Part shown: one piece after another, positions 8,442 to 16,852 of the stretch
Numbering within the stretch: the stretch's first letter is position 1
Layout of the letters: each line of letters starts with the position of its first letter
Assembly (NCBI GenBank): GCA_021646405.1
Contig: SOER01000006.1
Coordinates: 1 to 64,000 of the forward strand
Direction: 5' to 3'
Origin: Candidatus Loosdrechtia aerotolerans
Lineage (GTDB): Bacteria > Planctomycetota > Brocadiia > Brocadiales > Brocadiaceae
Length of the DNA: 64,000 nt
Program-made: the position numbers and the translations under genes
Notes under the pieces: generated by a model
What the model was told of the DNA's origin: nothing
What the model saw: only the letters and a program-made list of their open reading frames with translations
Databases searched by the model: none

Positions 8442-8453
8442 GAGGAGGTTATC

Positions 8454-8822
8454 ATGAACCGTATTTTATGTACTATTTTAACATGTTCTTTTGCAGTTGG
8501 TTTCACTCATGTATGTTTTAGCAGAGTTATGTGGGCATATGAGAAAGATTATGGAATGAAGAATGAACGCAGCCGTGAATCAACCGGGCATATAGCTCAA
8601 ATAAAGGCAGAAGAGAAAGGTAAAAAGGCTGAGGTCGCAGAAGACCCTGTATGCGGTATGGAGGTTCGTACTACAGAAAAGGCATTATCAGAAGAGTACC
8701 AGGGAAAGACTTACTATTTCTGCTCAGAGTACTGCCATAAAGCCTTTAAAAAAACTCCTCAGGCCTACACCACCCCTTCTAAGATTCCTGGATACGGGAA
8801 AGAAAGGGACACATATTATTAA
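8454..8822 (+). CDS. Exported YHS-domain protein
   Basis: A 122-residue protein with an N-terminal signal sequence (hydrophobic stretch about 4-22, likely cleavage near VMWA at 25-28), a charged linker, and a YHS domain at about 63-105. The domain has DPVCGM (64-69) and the pair FC-SEYCH (Cys 90 and Cys 94). YHS domains bind metal and are often attached to copper ATPases or copper reductases. SD GAGGAGG precedes the ATG. It follows the collapsed ATPase by 12 bases, so it was probably that pump's accessory protein and has outlived it. A periplasmic copper-binding role is inferred. Confidence 0.8.
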   Translation: MNRILCTILTCSFAVGFTHVCFSRVMWAYEKDYGMKNERSRESTGHIAQIKAEEKGKKAEVAEDPVCGMEVRTTEKALSEEYQGKTYYFCSEYCHKAFKKTPQAYTTPSKIPGYGKERDTYY

Positions 8823-9521
8823 ATATAGGATAAAAGTCAAAGGGTTCGACTTAAAAAACCAGAACACACGAAGATCAAATGTAAATATCTTCTCACTACT
8901 CATAATTTTATCATTTGATAATTTATTTCCTGTATGTCACAGTTCTGACTTACACACTTACGTGCCATGTCACACCCGATGTATACCATTAATAACGTGT
9001 GTGGCATGGATACGTCTGTGTTCTCGTACAATCGCCATGCAAACAAAGAGTTTGAGAAGAGAGTAATAGCGTGTATAGGAAAGGAAGAGAAAAGTATTTT
9101 TACAAGCTCTTCATATATCCAATATCTTAGACAAACTTTTCAGCTTTTTTAGACGTGCTTTCAATCTTTGGGTTTTTTAACCCTTTTCGTCAGGAGTGAA
9201 AAAATCGTTTTTCCAATTTTTATGGAGATGTATAATAATTTTATTTTGCAGATAAATTATTTTGTATTTTCGGCACATTATATGCGATAAAGTAGCCTGC
9301 ATTTCTTATAGAAACTACATTTAAAATTATACTAACTGATTTAGCCGTTTATCCAACATTCAAGAGGTTTTTTATATCCCTTGTAATTTCAAAGGCTTAT
9401 AAAACTGATATTTTATTGCTTAATTAATTAAGCCATTAAATAACAATAACTTAAAAAATTGGACCTCTTGAATGTCGGGTTTATCTTAATATTCATCTCA
9501 CTTTATAAAAGGAGGAGAAAA
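8823..9521. other. Long intergenic region
   Basis: About 700 bases. A short frame at 8967-9152 has no ribosome binding site and no recognisable family. GGGTTTTTTAACCC (9170-9183) could form a small hairpin. The 9356-9475 part is an inverted-repeat element (separate entry). No RNA gene was recognised. Confidence 0.4.
9356..9475. repeat. 120-base inverted-repeat element (MITE-like)
   Basis: The 13-mer ACATTCAAGAGGT (9356-9368) is matched by its exact inverse ACCTCTTGAATGT (9463-9475). Inside the element is a perfect 16-base palindrome, GCTTAATTAATTAAGC (9418-9433). The size, terminal inverted repeats, AT-rich interior and absence of coding capacity resemble a miniature transposable element. 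Alternatively it is a long cruciform or regulatory structure ahead of the gene at 9522. No target duplication is obvious. Confidence 0.45.
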
Positions 9522-9884
9522 ATGACAAGCCGAAGGTTTATGGGGATAGTTTCATCTGCGGTTATAGCTGTTAGTGTGTTATTGTTGGGAAGTAATTATG
9601 TTTACGCGGAGAAAGAAGCAAAAAGGAAATTAGGAAAGGTAGCAGTAGAGCCCGGGAAAAAGACAGTGACAGGTAGATGTCCAAAATGTAAATTGGAACG
9701 TGAAAGGCCAATAAAGGGAAAAGCATATCAACCGGTACAATGGAAAATGAAATGCCCGGAATGCGGGACTGAAATGAATGAAACCCTTGTTATATACTGC
9801 GATGAATGTGGAGCAGAATTCTTAGAATGTCCAGTCTGCAGGGGACAACATATGAGAGAGGCTGAAGAAGAGGGCTTTGAATAG
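9522..9884 (+). CDS. Exported four-CxxC zinc-ribbon-like protein
   Basis: A 120-residue protein of unknown function. ATG 9522 follows a strong SD (GGAGGAG). Residues 1-29 form a signal peptide ending near YVYA. The mature part holds four CxxC pairs: CPKC (53-56), CPEC (78-81), CDEC (93-96) and CPVC (103-106), which would form two zinc ribbons or bind another metal. The tail is acidic (EAEEEGFE). Zinc ribbons outside the cytoplasm are uncommon. No operon partner is seen; a terminator-like hairpin follows. Confidence 0.75.
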   Translation: MTSRRFMGIVSSAVIAVSVLLLGSNYVYAEKEAKRKLGKVAVEPGKKTVTGRCPKCKLERERPIKGKAYQPVQWKMKCPECGTEMNETLVIYCDECGAEFLECPVCRGQHMREAEEEGFE

Positions 9885-10262
9885 ATATAAGTAGACAGGA
9901 TATTGTTTATCCATTACCAGAATAGTAATTATATAAACAATGAAAACATAAGCAGGGGCTGTCCAAATCCTGGAATACATAAAAATAGAATTTTGGACAG
10001 CTCCTGCTTTGTTTATCAAGGATCTGTAGCAGCAAAGTTCATGAAAAATCGAATTCAAATACTTTTAACCTTACATTAAATACGAGTAATCCTTCCGGCG
10101 TACATTATTTATTATTGAAACAACTTTAAATCCTTCACACCTTCTGTCTCTAACCAGCCATAAAATTTCTCTGTACTGAATCTTGACTAATCCTTTAATA
10201 ATATCTACTATAGATATATAACTGGAATAACAAAGAATGAACTTAGGAAGGATACATGAACT
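9885..10262. other. Intergenic region upstream of glgC
   Basis: About 380 bases. The first part carries the hairpin at 9951-10008. The rest is AT-rich and should hold the glgC promoter, but I could not pick out a convincing one. Confidence 0.4.
9951..10012 (+). terminator. Terminator-like hairpin after the zinc-ribbon gene
   Basis: AGCAGGGGCTGTCCAAA (9951-9967) pairs with TTTGGACAGCTCCTGCT (9992-10008) over 17 bases with one G-T wobble, and a T-rich run follows. The 24-base loop is longer than in most intrinsic terminators, so a small repeat element is an alternative. Confidence 0.5.
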
Positions 10263-11507
10263 ATGTCATTTGACTTTGATTGTAAATTATTTAACAAAAT
10301 ACTGGTAATGGTCTTGGCTGGAGGGCAAGGGGAGCGGCTGTATCCGTTGACAAAAGACAGAGCGAAACCAGCGGTACCTTTTGGTGGTACATATCGGATT
10401 ATTGATTTTACCTTAAGTAACTGTATCAATTCAGGGTTGCGAAAGATATGCGTCCTGACTCAGTATAAATCGTATTCTTTAGACAGACATATGAGGGTTG
10501 GATGGAATATATTTAATAATGAATTGGGTGAGTTTATCGAAAATATTCATCCACAAAAAAGAATAAGTGATATGTGGTACCAGGGAACTGCTGATGCCGT
10601 CTTTCAAAATATTTATGTGCTAGAGAGAGAGCGCCCTGAAATGGTTTTAATACTTGCCGGTGATCATGTCTATAAGATGGACTACCGGGAGTTGATAAAT
10701 TTCCATATATCTCAAAAAGCAGATCTTACAGTACCATGCGTTGAAGTTCCTATAGGCGAGGCAAGTAGATTTGGAATTGTAAGTATTGATAATGCACAAC
10801 GAATTATCAATTTTAATGAAAAACCGGCTCATCCGGAACCAACACCAGCAAATCCGGAAGTAGCGCTCGTATCCATGGGCATCTATCTCTTTAATACAGA
10901 GCTGTTGGTGAAACGAATAATCGATGATACAAAAAAAGATACGGAGCATGATTTTGGAAGAAGTATTATTCCATCAATGATTGACAAAGACAGATTATTT
11001 GCGTATATTTTTACTGATAAGGATAACAGGACAACCAGGTACTGGAGAGATATTGGCACGCTTGACGCATACTGGGAAGCCCATATGGATCTTGTCAAGG
11101 CGGAACCTGTTTTTAATCTTTACGATAAAAGCTGGCCCATACGTACTTACCACCCACAATTTCCACCCGCAAGGGCTAATATTTCAGCAACAGTTCCAGG
11201 GGAGAAATGCGGCATGATCCTTGATTCTCTTATTTCGAATGGTTGCATTATTAGTGGTGCCCAGATAAAGAGATCTGTTATCTCGCCTGATGTACTGATT
11301 GACTGTCACTCTGAAATCTATGATTCGATTATTATGGAGGGGGTAAGGATTGGTAAAAATGTCAAGATCCGAAAGGCCATTATTGATAAATTTGTGGTAG
11401 TCCCGGACGGAAAATACATTGGTTATAACGGAAAAGAAGATACAAAACAATTTACCGTTACTCAAAAAGGTGTTGTTGCTGTACATAAAGAGATGCCTCT
11501 GCTTTAA
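10263..11507 (+). CDS. glgC: Glucose-1-phosphate adenylyltransferase
   Basis: ADP-glucose pyrophosphorylase, 414 residues, the usual length. It makes ADP-glucose from glucose 1-phosphate and ATP for glycogen synthesis. The nucleotidyltransferase domain opens with LAGGQGERLYPLTKDRAKP (about 18-36), followed by PFGGTYRIIDF, the GTADAVFQN segment and the LAGDHVYKMDY metal-binding region. The C-terminal part is a left-handed beta-helix with hexapeptides (VIIS, IIMEGVRIGKNVKI), where allosteric effectors bind in this family. SD AGGAAGG lies upstream. No other glycogen gene is adjacent. Confidence 0.95.
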   Translation: MSFDFDCKLFNKILVMVLAGGQGERLYPLTKDRAKPAVPFGGTYRIIDFTLSNCINSGLRKICVLTQYKSYSLDRHMRVGWNIFNNELGEFIENIHPQKRISDMWYQGTADAVFQNIYVLERERPEMVLILAGDHVYKMDYRELINFHISQKADLTVPCVEVPIGEASRFGIVSIDNAQRIINFNEKPAHPEPTPANPEVALVSMGIYLFNTELLVKRIIDDTKKDTEHDFGRSIIPSMIDKDRLFAYIFTDKDNRTTRYWRDIGTLDAYWEAHMDLVKAEPVFNLYDKSWPIRTYHPQFPPARANISATVPGEKCGMILDSLISNGCIISGAQIKRSVISPDVLIDCHSEIYDSIIMEGVRIGKNVKIRKAIIDKFVVVPDGKYIGYNGKEDTKQFTVTQKGVVAVHKEMPLL

Positions 11508-11557
11508 ATAATATTCCGTACATTACAATATAACGTAAATGGAAAATGAGGTGTACT

Positions 11558-11926
11558 ATGAAAACAATTCTTGTAGTAGAAGATGATAAAAATCAACTCT
11601 TGCTCTATAAACAAGAACTCACATTAGAGGGTTATAACGTTATTACTGCTCAAGATGGCTGTGAAGCTGTTGAAAAGGCAAAGGAACAGATCCCGGACTT
11701 GGTTGTAATGGATATAAATATACCGAAGATGAATGGTATTGAGGCAATGGGGAAAATTCTCAGCGAACGAAGGAAGGTACCTATTATTATTAATACGGCT
11801 TATAGCAGTTACAAAGACAATTTCATGTCATGGCTGGCAGATGCTTATGTCATTAAATCCTCGGACTTGAAGGAATTAAAAAACAAAATAAAGGAATTAC
11901 TGAAAAAAACCGAACAGAATGTATAA
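11558..11926 (+). CDS. Single-domain response regulator receiver
   Basis: A stand-alone receiver domain of 122 residues with no output domain. The acidic pair is at Asp 9-10, the phospho-acceptor at Asp 52 (VVMDINIPKMNG), Thr in the INTAYSS segment, and Lys in YVIKSS. Such CheY-like proteins pass signals between kinases or act on protein targets. ATG 11558 is preferred over 11546 because the GAGGTG at 11549 acts as SD for it. No histidine kinase gene is adjacent; the 51-base gap to glgC makes co-transcription possible. Confidence 0.85.
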   Translation: MKTILVVEDDKNQLLLYKQELTLEGYNVITAQDGCEAVEKAKEQIPDLVVMDINIPKMNGIEAMGKILSERRKVPIIINTAYSSYKDNFMSWLADAYVIKSSDLKELKNKIKELLKKTEQNV

Positions 11927-12238
11927 ATAAAATGGAATAGGCTTACCTTGTGAAAAATATTTACGATACCTGACGCCCATTATTCTCACCTCCCTTCTCC
12001 AATAAAAAAGACAACAGGTCATGAGAGGTCAGGTCTCACAACCGTTACCCTGTTACCCGGGTTCCCCCAGGTATATATCCAATAGCGCCCCGACCACGCC
12101 TGCTTATCAGCACGAATCCCATCTATACCGCTTATCATATTGAACAATGTAAATATTGAAATTTGATAACGATTGTTTTATCATATTCTTTCTTTTTATC
12201 TTTCTGAGTCAACAATCTCTACCTGTTTCAGGGATTGC
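11927..12238. other. Intergenic region with GC-richer patch
   Basis: About 310 bases between the receiver gene and the VTT gene. The patch at 12019-12138 is clearly more GC-rich than its surroundings and has an open minus-strand frame (separate entry). Nothing else was recognised. Confidence 0.35.
12019..12138 (-). CDS. Possible 39-residue ORF or gene fragment
   Basis: A minus-strand frame from ATG 12138 to TGA 12019 encodes 39 residues with a plausible, aromatic-rich composition (WSGRYWIYTWGNPGNRVTVV). No SD precedes it and no family is recognised. Its base composition differs from the flanks. It could be a fragment of a larger lost gene, or chance. Confidence 0.2.
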   Translation of the reverse strand: MISGIDGIRADKQAWSGRYWIYTWGNPGNRVTVVRPDLS

Positions 12239-12901
12239 ATGAGTATGATAAACAGTAAAAAAAACGAAAGTAAAATTTTTGTATGGGCTCGGCTAGGAAT
12301 CCTCATCTTTATCGCGGGAGGGGTAACACTTATATTCTATAAGACTGGATTAATCCATTTTTTTATTAATCAAAAGAAAATAACCCAATTTCTGCATTCT
12401 CTTGGTGCTGCGAAACCTGCCGGATTTATACTTTTACAAATTTTTCAGGTTATTGTAGCGCCTATTCCGGGAGAGCTTACCATATTTCTGGGAGGGTATT
12501 TATTTGGACATCTTGGGGGAATTATTTTATCCACTATCGGGTTAACCCTAGGCTCCTATATCGCATTTATTCTGGCAAGGATTTTAGGAAGGCCTTTTGT
12601 AGAAAGTTTCGTACCAAAGGCAATAATCGACCGGTTCGATTATTTCCTCCATCGAAAGGGTGCCTTCCTTGCCTTTATACTCTTTACCATCCCCGGTTTT
12701 CCCAAAGATTATTTCTGTTATATCTTAGGATTCGGACACCTTACCACCTTAGAGTTTTTTTTAATTTCCGGAACAGGAAGATTACTCAGCACTATTTTCC
12801 TGGCCCTGGGAGGAAGCTATTTGAGGAATCAGCAGTACAGAAGTTTTTCCATTTTTATAGGAGTTGTCATAATAATCGTCTTTTCAGTATTGTCCGGATA
12901 A
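12239..12901 (+). CDS. VTT-domain (TVP38/DedA-like) membrane protein, 3' end replaced by IS
   Basis: An integral membrane protein of about 220 residues with the VTT/SNARE-associated domain: six or so hydrophobic helices, APIPGELTIFLGGYLFG (about 80-96), the GSYIAFILARILGR segment and the IPGFPKDYFCYILGF re-entrant loop. The family moves or flips lipids or lipid carriers across the membrane. ATG 12239 is chosen because the hydrophobic N-terminus follows it; the SD is weak. Its last four codons (TTG TCC GGA TAA) are the left end of an insertion sequence at 12890. Joining 12889 to 14197 restores an in-frame tail of about 17 residues (RWQKTKVLPGKKYSTVS). The truncated protein is probably still membrane-inserted. 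Confidence 0.8.
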   Translation: MSMINSKKNESKIFVWARLGILIFIAGGVTLIFYKTGLIHFFINQKKITQFLHSLGAAKPAGFILLQIFQVIVAPIPGELTIFLGGYLFGHLGGIILSTIGLTLGSYIAFILARILGRPFVESFVPKAIIDRFDYFLHRKGAFLAFILFTIPGFPKDYFCYILGFGHLTTLEFFLISGTGRLLSTIFLALGGSYLRNQQYRSFSIFIGVVIIIVFSVLSG

Positions 12902-14061
12902 GTATTTGCGTAGTCATAATTTTTTGTATGTTCTTTGAAATTGTGTTGAGAAAAGTTTCCAAAATCGAGATTTCGAGCCTCATTGTTAATCTTTATTCTC
13001 AGTTCCCTGACTCGTTTAATAGAAACTTTCTCTTTGAAATTATTATGACAGTAGATCGCTAACAATAAATAGGTTATTAACCCTGCAAGTATTTGTACCA
13101 TGAGCCCATATTGCGATCTTGCTATAAGGTGATAGACTTTAAGATGGCGTTTCCACCATCCAAAGAATATCTCGATATCCCAACGAAGCTTATAAATATA
13201 CGCAACCTCTTCAGCGGTGATGTCGTATCGATCTGTAGCGACCCAATATTCTTTACCATCAACACGGTATCCGATAAGTCGAACCGGTTTTTTTGTTTGA
13301 TTTACATTAGGTGTTCCAAGGAGAACAGTGGCATCATAGAAGACAATAGAATCAGGGTTTACAGGATTAGTCTCTATAACCGTTTTATGGGTTTTTCTTT
13401 TGATGCGGCATACAAAGTGTTTTTCTTCAGTTTGCCATAAGTCAAAATCCTTATGGCATTGATAATAACGATCCATAACACCTGTCTGACCGGCAGAGAG
13501 TATCTTGTTTACAAAGGGACGTTCATCACCTTTACCGTCTGTGAGAAATATTTTTGTGGGGATAGAATGGTTAATATCAAAGCCAAGATGTGCCTTTGCT
13601 TTTTTTGAACCATCTCTATAGTCTGCCCAATGCATGGAAAGGACGGCATCTATTAATGATCCGTCAATAGAAACGATATCTCCAAGGGATTCATGTTGTT
13701 TTGGTAATATTTGAGCAGCATCAGCCTGAAGCCTTTGAAAAATATAGAGTAATTGCTCCAGCCCTCTGTGGTTTATGGCTTCGAAAAAGCTGCTTTTTTT
13801 AATACCATCAGGAGGAGCTATGTTTGTTTTTGCAAAATCATCTTTTTCGAGTACCTCAAGGAGGTGTCTTCCAGAGGAGTGTTCCTCAAGATGATAAAAA
13901 ATGAGCGCTCTGAGTTGTTGTTCAAAATTCATTTGCAAAGACCTGTTTCCTTTTGACTGGAGAATAGGCACATGGTTAATAATGTTATCAATAGGGACTA
14001 AGAGTTCATGAAATGAAGGTATCTTTTGCTTTTTACTTAACGGTTCAATCGTATATGGCAT
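12829..14061 (-). CDS. IS4-type DDE transposase with read-through C-terminus
   Basis: A 410-residue transposase. The DDE catalytic features are visible: VSIDGSLIDA (first Asp), TGVMDRYYQCHKDF (second Asp) and the YIYKLRWDIEIFFGWWK segment typical of IS4-family enzymes (Y-x2-R-W-x-I-E). SD AAAGGAG precedes ATG 14061. The last 20 or so residues lie outside the element. In the other inverted repeat the same position reads TAA, here it reads TAT (12898-12900), so the original stop has been lost and translation runs antisense into the VTT gene. The enzyme is otherwise intact. Confidence 0.85.
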   Translation of the reverse strand: MPYTIEPLSKKQKIPSFHELLVPIDNIINHVPILQSKGNRSLQMNFEQQLRALIFYHLEEHSSGRHLLEVLEKDDFAKTNIAPPDGIKKSSFFEAINHRGLEQLLYIFQRLQADAAQILPKQHESLGDIVSIDGSLIDAVLSMHWADYRDGSKKAKAHLGFDINHSIPTKIFLTDGKGDERPFVNKILSAGQTGVMDRYYQCHKDFDLWQTEEKHFVCRIKRKTHKTVIETNPVNPDSIVFYDATVLLGTPNVNQTKKPVRLIGYRVDGKEYWVATDRYDITAEEVAYIYKLRWDIEIFFGWWKRHLKVYHLIARSQYGLMVQILAGLITYLLLAIYCHNNFKEKVSIKRVRELRIKINNEARNLDFGNFSQHNFKEHTKNYDYANTYPDNTEKTIIMTTPIKMEKLLYC

Positions 14062-14196
14062 TTTTATAACTCCTTTATAATTAAAGTGTTATAAAAATTT
14101 TGCCATGGGTATTTATTTTAAAAAGTCAAGCAAAAAATTACCTCCATACAAAAAAATTTTGTTGATTATTTGCTTCGCAAATACTTAACCGGACAA
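12890..14196 (-). mobile_element. 1.3 kb insertion sequence, IS4-like
   Basis: The ends are 21-base inverted repeats, TTGTCCGGATAAGTATTTGCG at the left (12890-12910) and its inverse with one difference at the right (14176-14196). The element holds a single DDE transposase gene on the minus strand. No target-site duplication is visible next to the ends. It sits in the 3' end of the VTT gene. Family placement rests on the transposase motifs. Confidence 0.85.
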
Positions 14197-14359
14197 CGCT
14201 GGCAAAAAACAAAAGTGTTACCCGGAAAAAAGTATAGCACCGTTTCTTAGTTTGATACATATGGGGTGCAAGGGGAAGGATCTCTTGTCTATCCTCTCCC
14301 GCACATTGAATCATCTCAACACCTGAAGGGATATACGATTATGAGATTTTTGTACGAAG

Positions 14360-15460
14360 TTATGCCTTAACGAACCTTTTTCCCGAAAGCTGCCTTACCA
14401 GTTTCTTTATCTCGAGAATCATAAGGGTACTTGATACAACAGAAGTGGGGAGTCCGGTTGCCTGTATAATTTCATCGATGTCCTTTGGGTTGCTTGATAG
14501 GAGCGAGAATATCTTTCTTTCCTGTGAATTAAGTGACAAACTTCTTGGGTCATTGGTGATTGCAGCATCTGGAGAATCTAATATTTCTGCGACTGGCCCC
14601 AGCTCTTGTATGATATCGGCAACATCCTCAACGAGCTTAGCGCCCTCCTTGATTAATCTATGCGTACCCTTGCTGTACGCGTTGTCAATATTTCCCGGAA
14701 TAGCAAAGACCTCCTTGCCCTGTTCGAGCGCCCATCGTGCAGTTATTAAAGAACCGCTGTTTAAGGCCGATTCAACTACAAGAACGCCGAGCGAGAGGCC
14801 GCTGATTAATCTGTTTCTCGGTGGAAAATTACGAGGATCAGGTGGTGTATTCATGGGAAGTTCAGATACAAGGGCACCATGCCGGGCAATTTGTCCCGCC
14901 AACTCCATATTCTCCCGCGGGTATATCACGCCAAGGCCACAACCGAGGATTGCGATAGTACGTCCATCGGAATGTATAGCGCCACGATGAGCAGCGGCAT
15001 CTATCCCGCGTGCCATCCCGCTGATGATACAGAACCCCTTTTGAGCAAGCAACCTGCTAAAGCGTTCTGCCTGGGATAACCCGTAATAACTGCAATATCG
15101 CGCCCCTACGATCGCCATAGATAAAATATCTGTTTTCCGGATACTTCCCTTAATATAAAGGACGAGTGGCGGATCATATAAAGTCCTGAGTTGCTGCGGA
15201 TAAGCATCACTTATATAGGGAATAATCTGAACATCTTTCTTTTCTGCTAAATCGATTTCTGTCTCAATATCAATGTTTCTGGAGATCTCACGAATTGCAG
15301 CGGAGAGTTTTGGTCCTACACCTTGTACCGTTTCTAGTTCTTGTTTGGATGCATCAAGAATTGCTTCCGAAGAGCCGAATTTTTCCAGGAGCGCTTTATG
15401 CGTTCTTGCTCCAATCCCTTTTGTCATACTTAGCCGCAGTATTGCTTCAAACTCTTTCAA
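14360..15460 (-). CDS. dprA: DNA-processing protein DprA/Smf
   Basis: A 366-residue single-strand DNA-binding protein that protects incoming DNA and loads RecA in natural transformation. It has a helix-hairpin-helix N-terminus (about 1-60, VQGVGPKLSAAI), then the Rossmann-like DprA core: VGARYCSYYG, SGMARGIDAAAHRGA, ILGCGLGVIYP, PPRNRLISGLS and GSLITARWALEQG. A C-terminal winged-helix domain (about 300-366) ends it. It lies just downstream of aroB with a 34-base gap, so the two are probably co-transcribed. No other competence genes are in the window. Confidence 0.93.
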   Translation of the reverse strand: MKEFEAILRLSMTKGIGARTHKALLEKFGSSEAILDASKQELETVQGVGPKLSAAIREISRNIDIETEIDLAEKKDVQIIPYISDAYPQQLRTLYDPPLVLYIKGSIRKTDILSMAIVGARYCSYYGLSQAERFSRLLAQKGFCIISGMARGIDAAAHRGAIHSDGRTIAILGCGLGVIYPRENMELAGQIARHGALVSELPMNTPPDPRNFPPRNRLISGLSLGVLVVESALNSGSLITARWALEQGKEVFAIPGNIDNAYSKGTHRLIKEGAKLVEDVADIIQELGPVAEILDSPDAAITNDPRSLSLNSQERKIFSLLSSNPKDIDEIIQATGLPTSVVSSTLMILEIKKLVRQLSGKRFVKA

Positions 15461-15494
15461 TGTTTGGCCTCCGGTATTTTCATTCCGTAAGCAT

Positions 15495-16580
15495 TTATAG
15501 GGGCTTATGTAATACGCGGTGCAGGATTTCTTCTGTTACTTTGTCAGATATAACAACCTCGCCAATACTTACCGGAAGGATAAAGCGCAGCCTGCCATCT
15601 AAAGCCTTCTTGTCGAGGTAGAGGGTTCTTATAATATCTTCTGGCCTTAAACCTGAATGGAGTGACAAACCTAATTGCCTGATCAGTAAAAGCTGCCGTT
15701 CAAATACATCATTATCACACATTCCCAACTCGATGGCTATTTGTGATGCATACAGCATACCGATAGCCACCGCTTCTCCATGTCTGAATTCCTTATAGTG
15801 TGTAAGTGATTCGATGGCATGACCTATGGTATGTCCGTAGTTTAATACCGCACGGAGATTTTTTTCTGTCTCGTCTTTCTCTACTATATCCGCTTTGATT
15901 TGACAGGATGCTTCCACAATTCTTTCAAGGGCGCTGGTGGCTAAATGCAGTATGTCGGGCAGAAAGTTTTCCAAATACTCAAACAGCTCCCTGTCTCTGA
16001 TGACCCCATACTTAATTACTTCTGCCAGGCCTGCTATAAGCTCTTCTTTTGGCAGGGTAGAGAGCGTGTCGATATCGATAAAAACGGCCTTCGGCTGGTA
16101 AAAGTTTCCTATCATATTTTTGCCTTTCGGGTGGTTTACTGCAACCTTGCCACCTACACTACTATCTACCTGTGCGAGCAGCGTGGTAGGTACTTGCACA
16201 AAGGGTATACCACGCATGAATGTAGCTGCTACAAAACCGCTTATATCTCCAATGACCCCACCACCGAGTGCAACAATCAATGAACCTCTGTCAAGTTTAT
16301 GTTCAAAACAGGCATCATAAAAGGTTGATGCTGTTTTGAGGGTTTTCTGTCCTTCCCCCGGGTCTATGGATACTACCCTTACATCAAAATTGTGCCGCAG
16401 GAGGCTGTCGGTTACAACGTCGCCGAAGATACCACCTGCATTCCTGTCGGTAATTATGAGCGCCCTGCACGGTTTTACTTTTACCTCTTTCGAAAGTATC
16501 TCCCCAATTCTTGAGAGGAAGTCCCTGTCTATGAAAATATTATACCCGTTAACGGGTAAATTAACTCGCACAGTCTTCAT
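15495..16580 (-). CDS. aroB: 3-dehydroquinate synthase
   Basis: Second enzyme of the shikimate pathway, converting DAHP to 3-dehydroquinate with NAD and a divalent metal; 361 residues, the usual size. The NAD-binding GGGVIGDISGFVAATFMRG and PTTLLAQVDSSVGGKVAVNH segments are present, as is the metal-binding Glu/His set with YGHTIGHAIE and FRHGEAVAIGM. The cytosolic enzyme feeds chorismate to TrpE, also in this window. First gene of an aroB-dprA pair. Confidence 0.95.
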   Translation of the reverse strand: MKTVRVNLPVNGYNIFIDRDFLSRIGEILSKEVKVKPCRALIITDRNAGGIFGDVVTDSLLRHNFDVRVVSIDPGEGQKTLKTASTFYDACFEHKLDRGSLIVALGGGVIGDISGFVAATFMRGIPFVQVPTTLLAQVDSSVGGKVAVNHPKGKNMIGNFYQPKAVFIDIDTLSTLPKEELIAGLAEVIKYGVIRDRELFEYLENFLPDILHLATSALERIVEASCQIKADIVEKDETEKNLRAVLNYGHTIGHAIESLTHYKEFRHGEAVAIGMLYASQIAIELGMCDNDVFERQLLLIRQLGLSLHSGLRPEDIIRTLYLDKKALDGRLRFILPVSIGEVVISDKVTEEILHRVLHKPL

Positions 16581-16852
16581 GCACTTTTAAAAAATCTCAT
16601 ATATTTATAATTTAAAAGGAATATGGATAACGTACATACAATATTAACGAGCGTTAAAGCGTGTGCTAACAGGACTGGTTAATAATAAATATTATACTCT
16701 ATTATAAAGTATCCGTAAATATAATATATTATGAATAAAAACTGAGAATGTACTCTAAAGGATGCACTCAATGGAAGGATGTAATAATGCGATATAAGCA
16801 GGAGGATGTCTTTACCGATGGAGAAGAGAAGAAGGAATTATACATAACAGCT

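Noticed and set aside
8967-9152. 61-codon frame with HPMY and VCGMD words that recall metal-binding motifs
   Set aside because: No ribosome binding site, no conserved second half of a YHS or metal-binding domain, and AT-rich non-coding surroundings.
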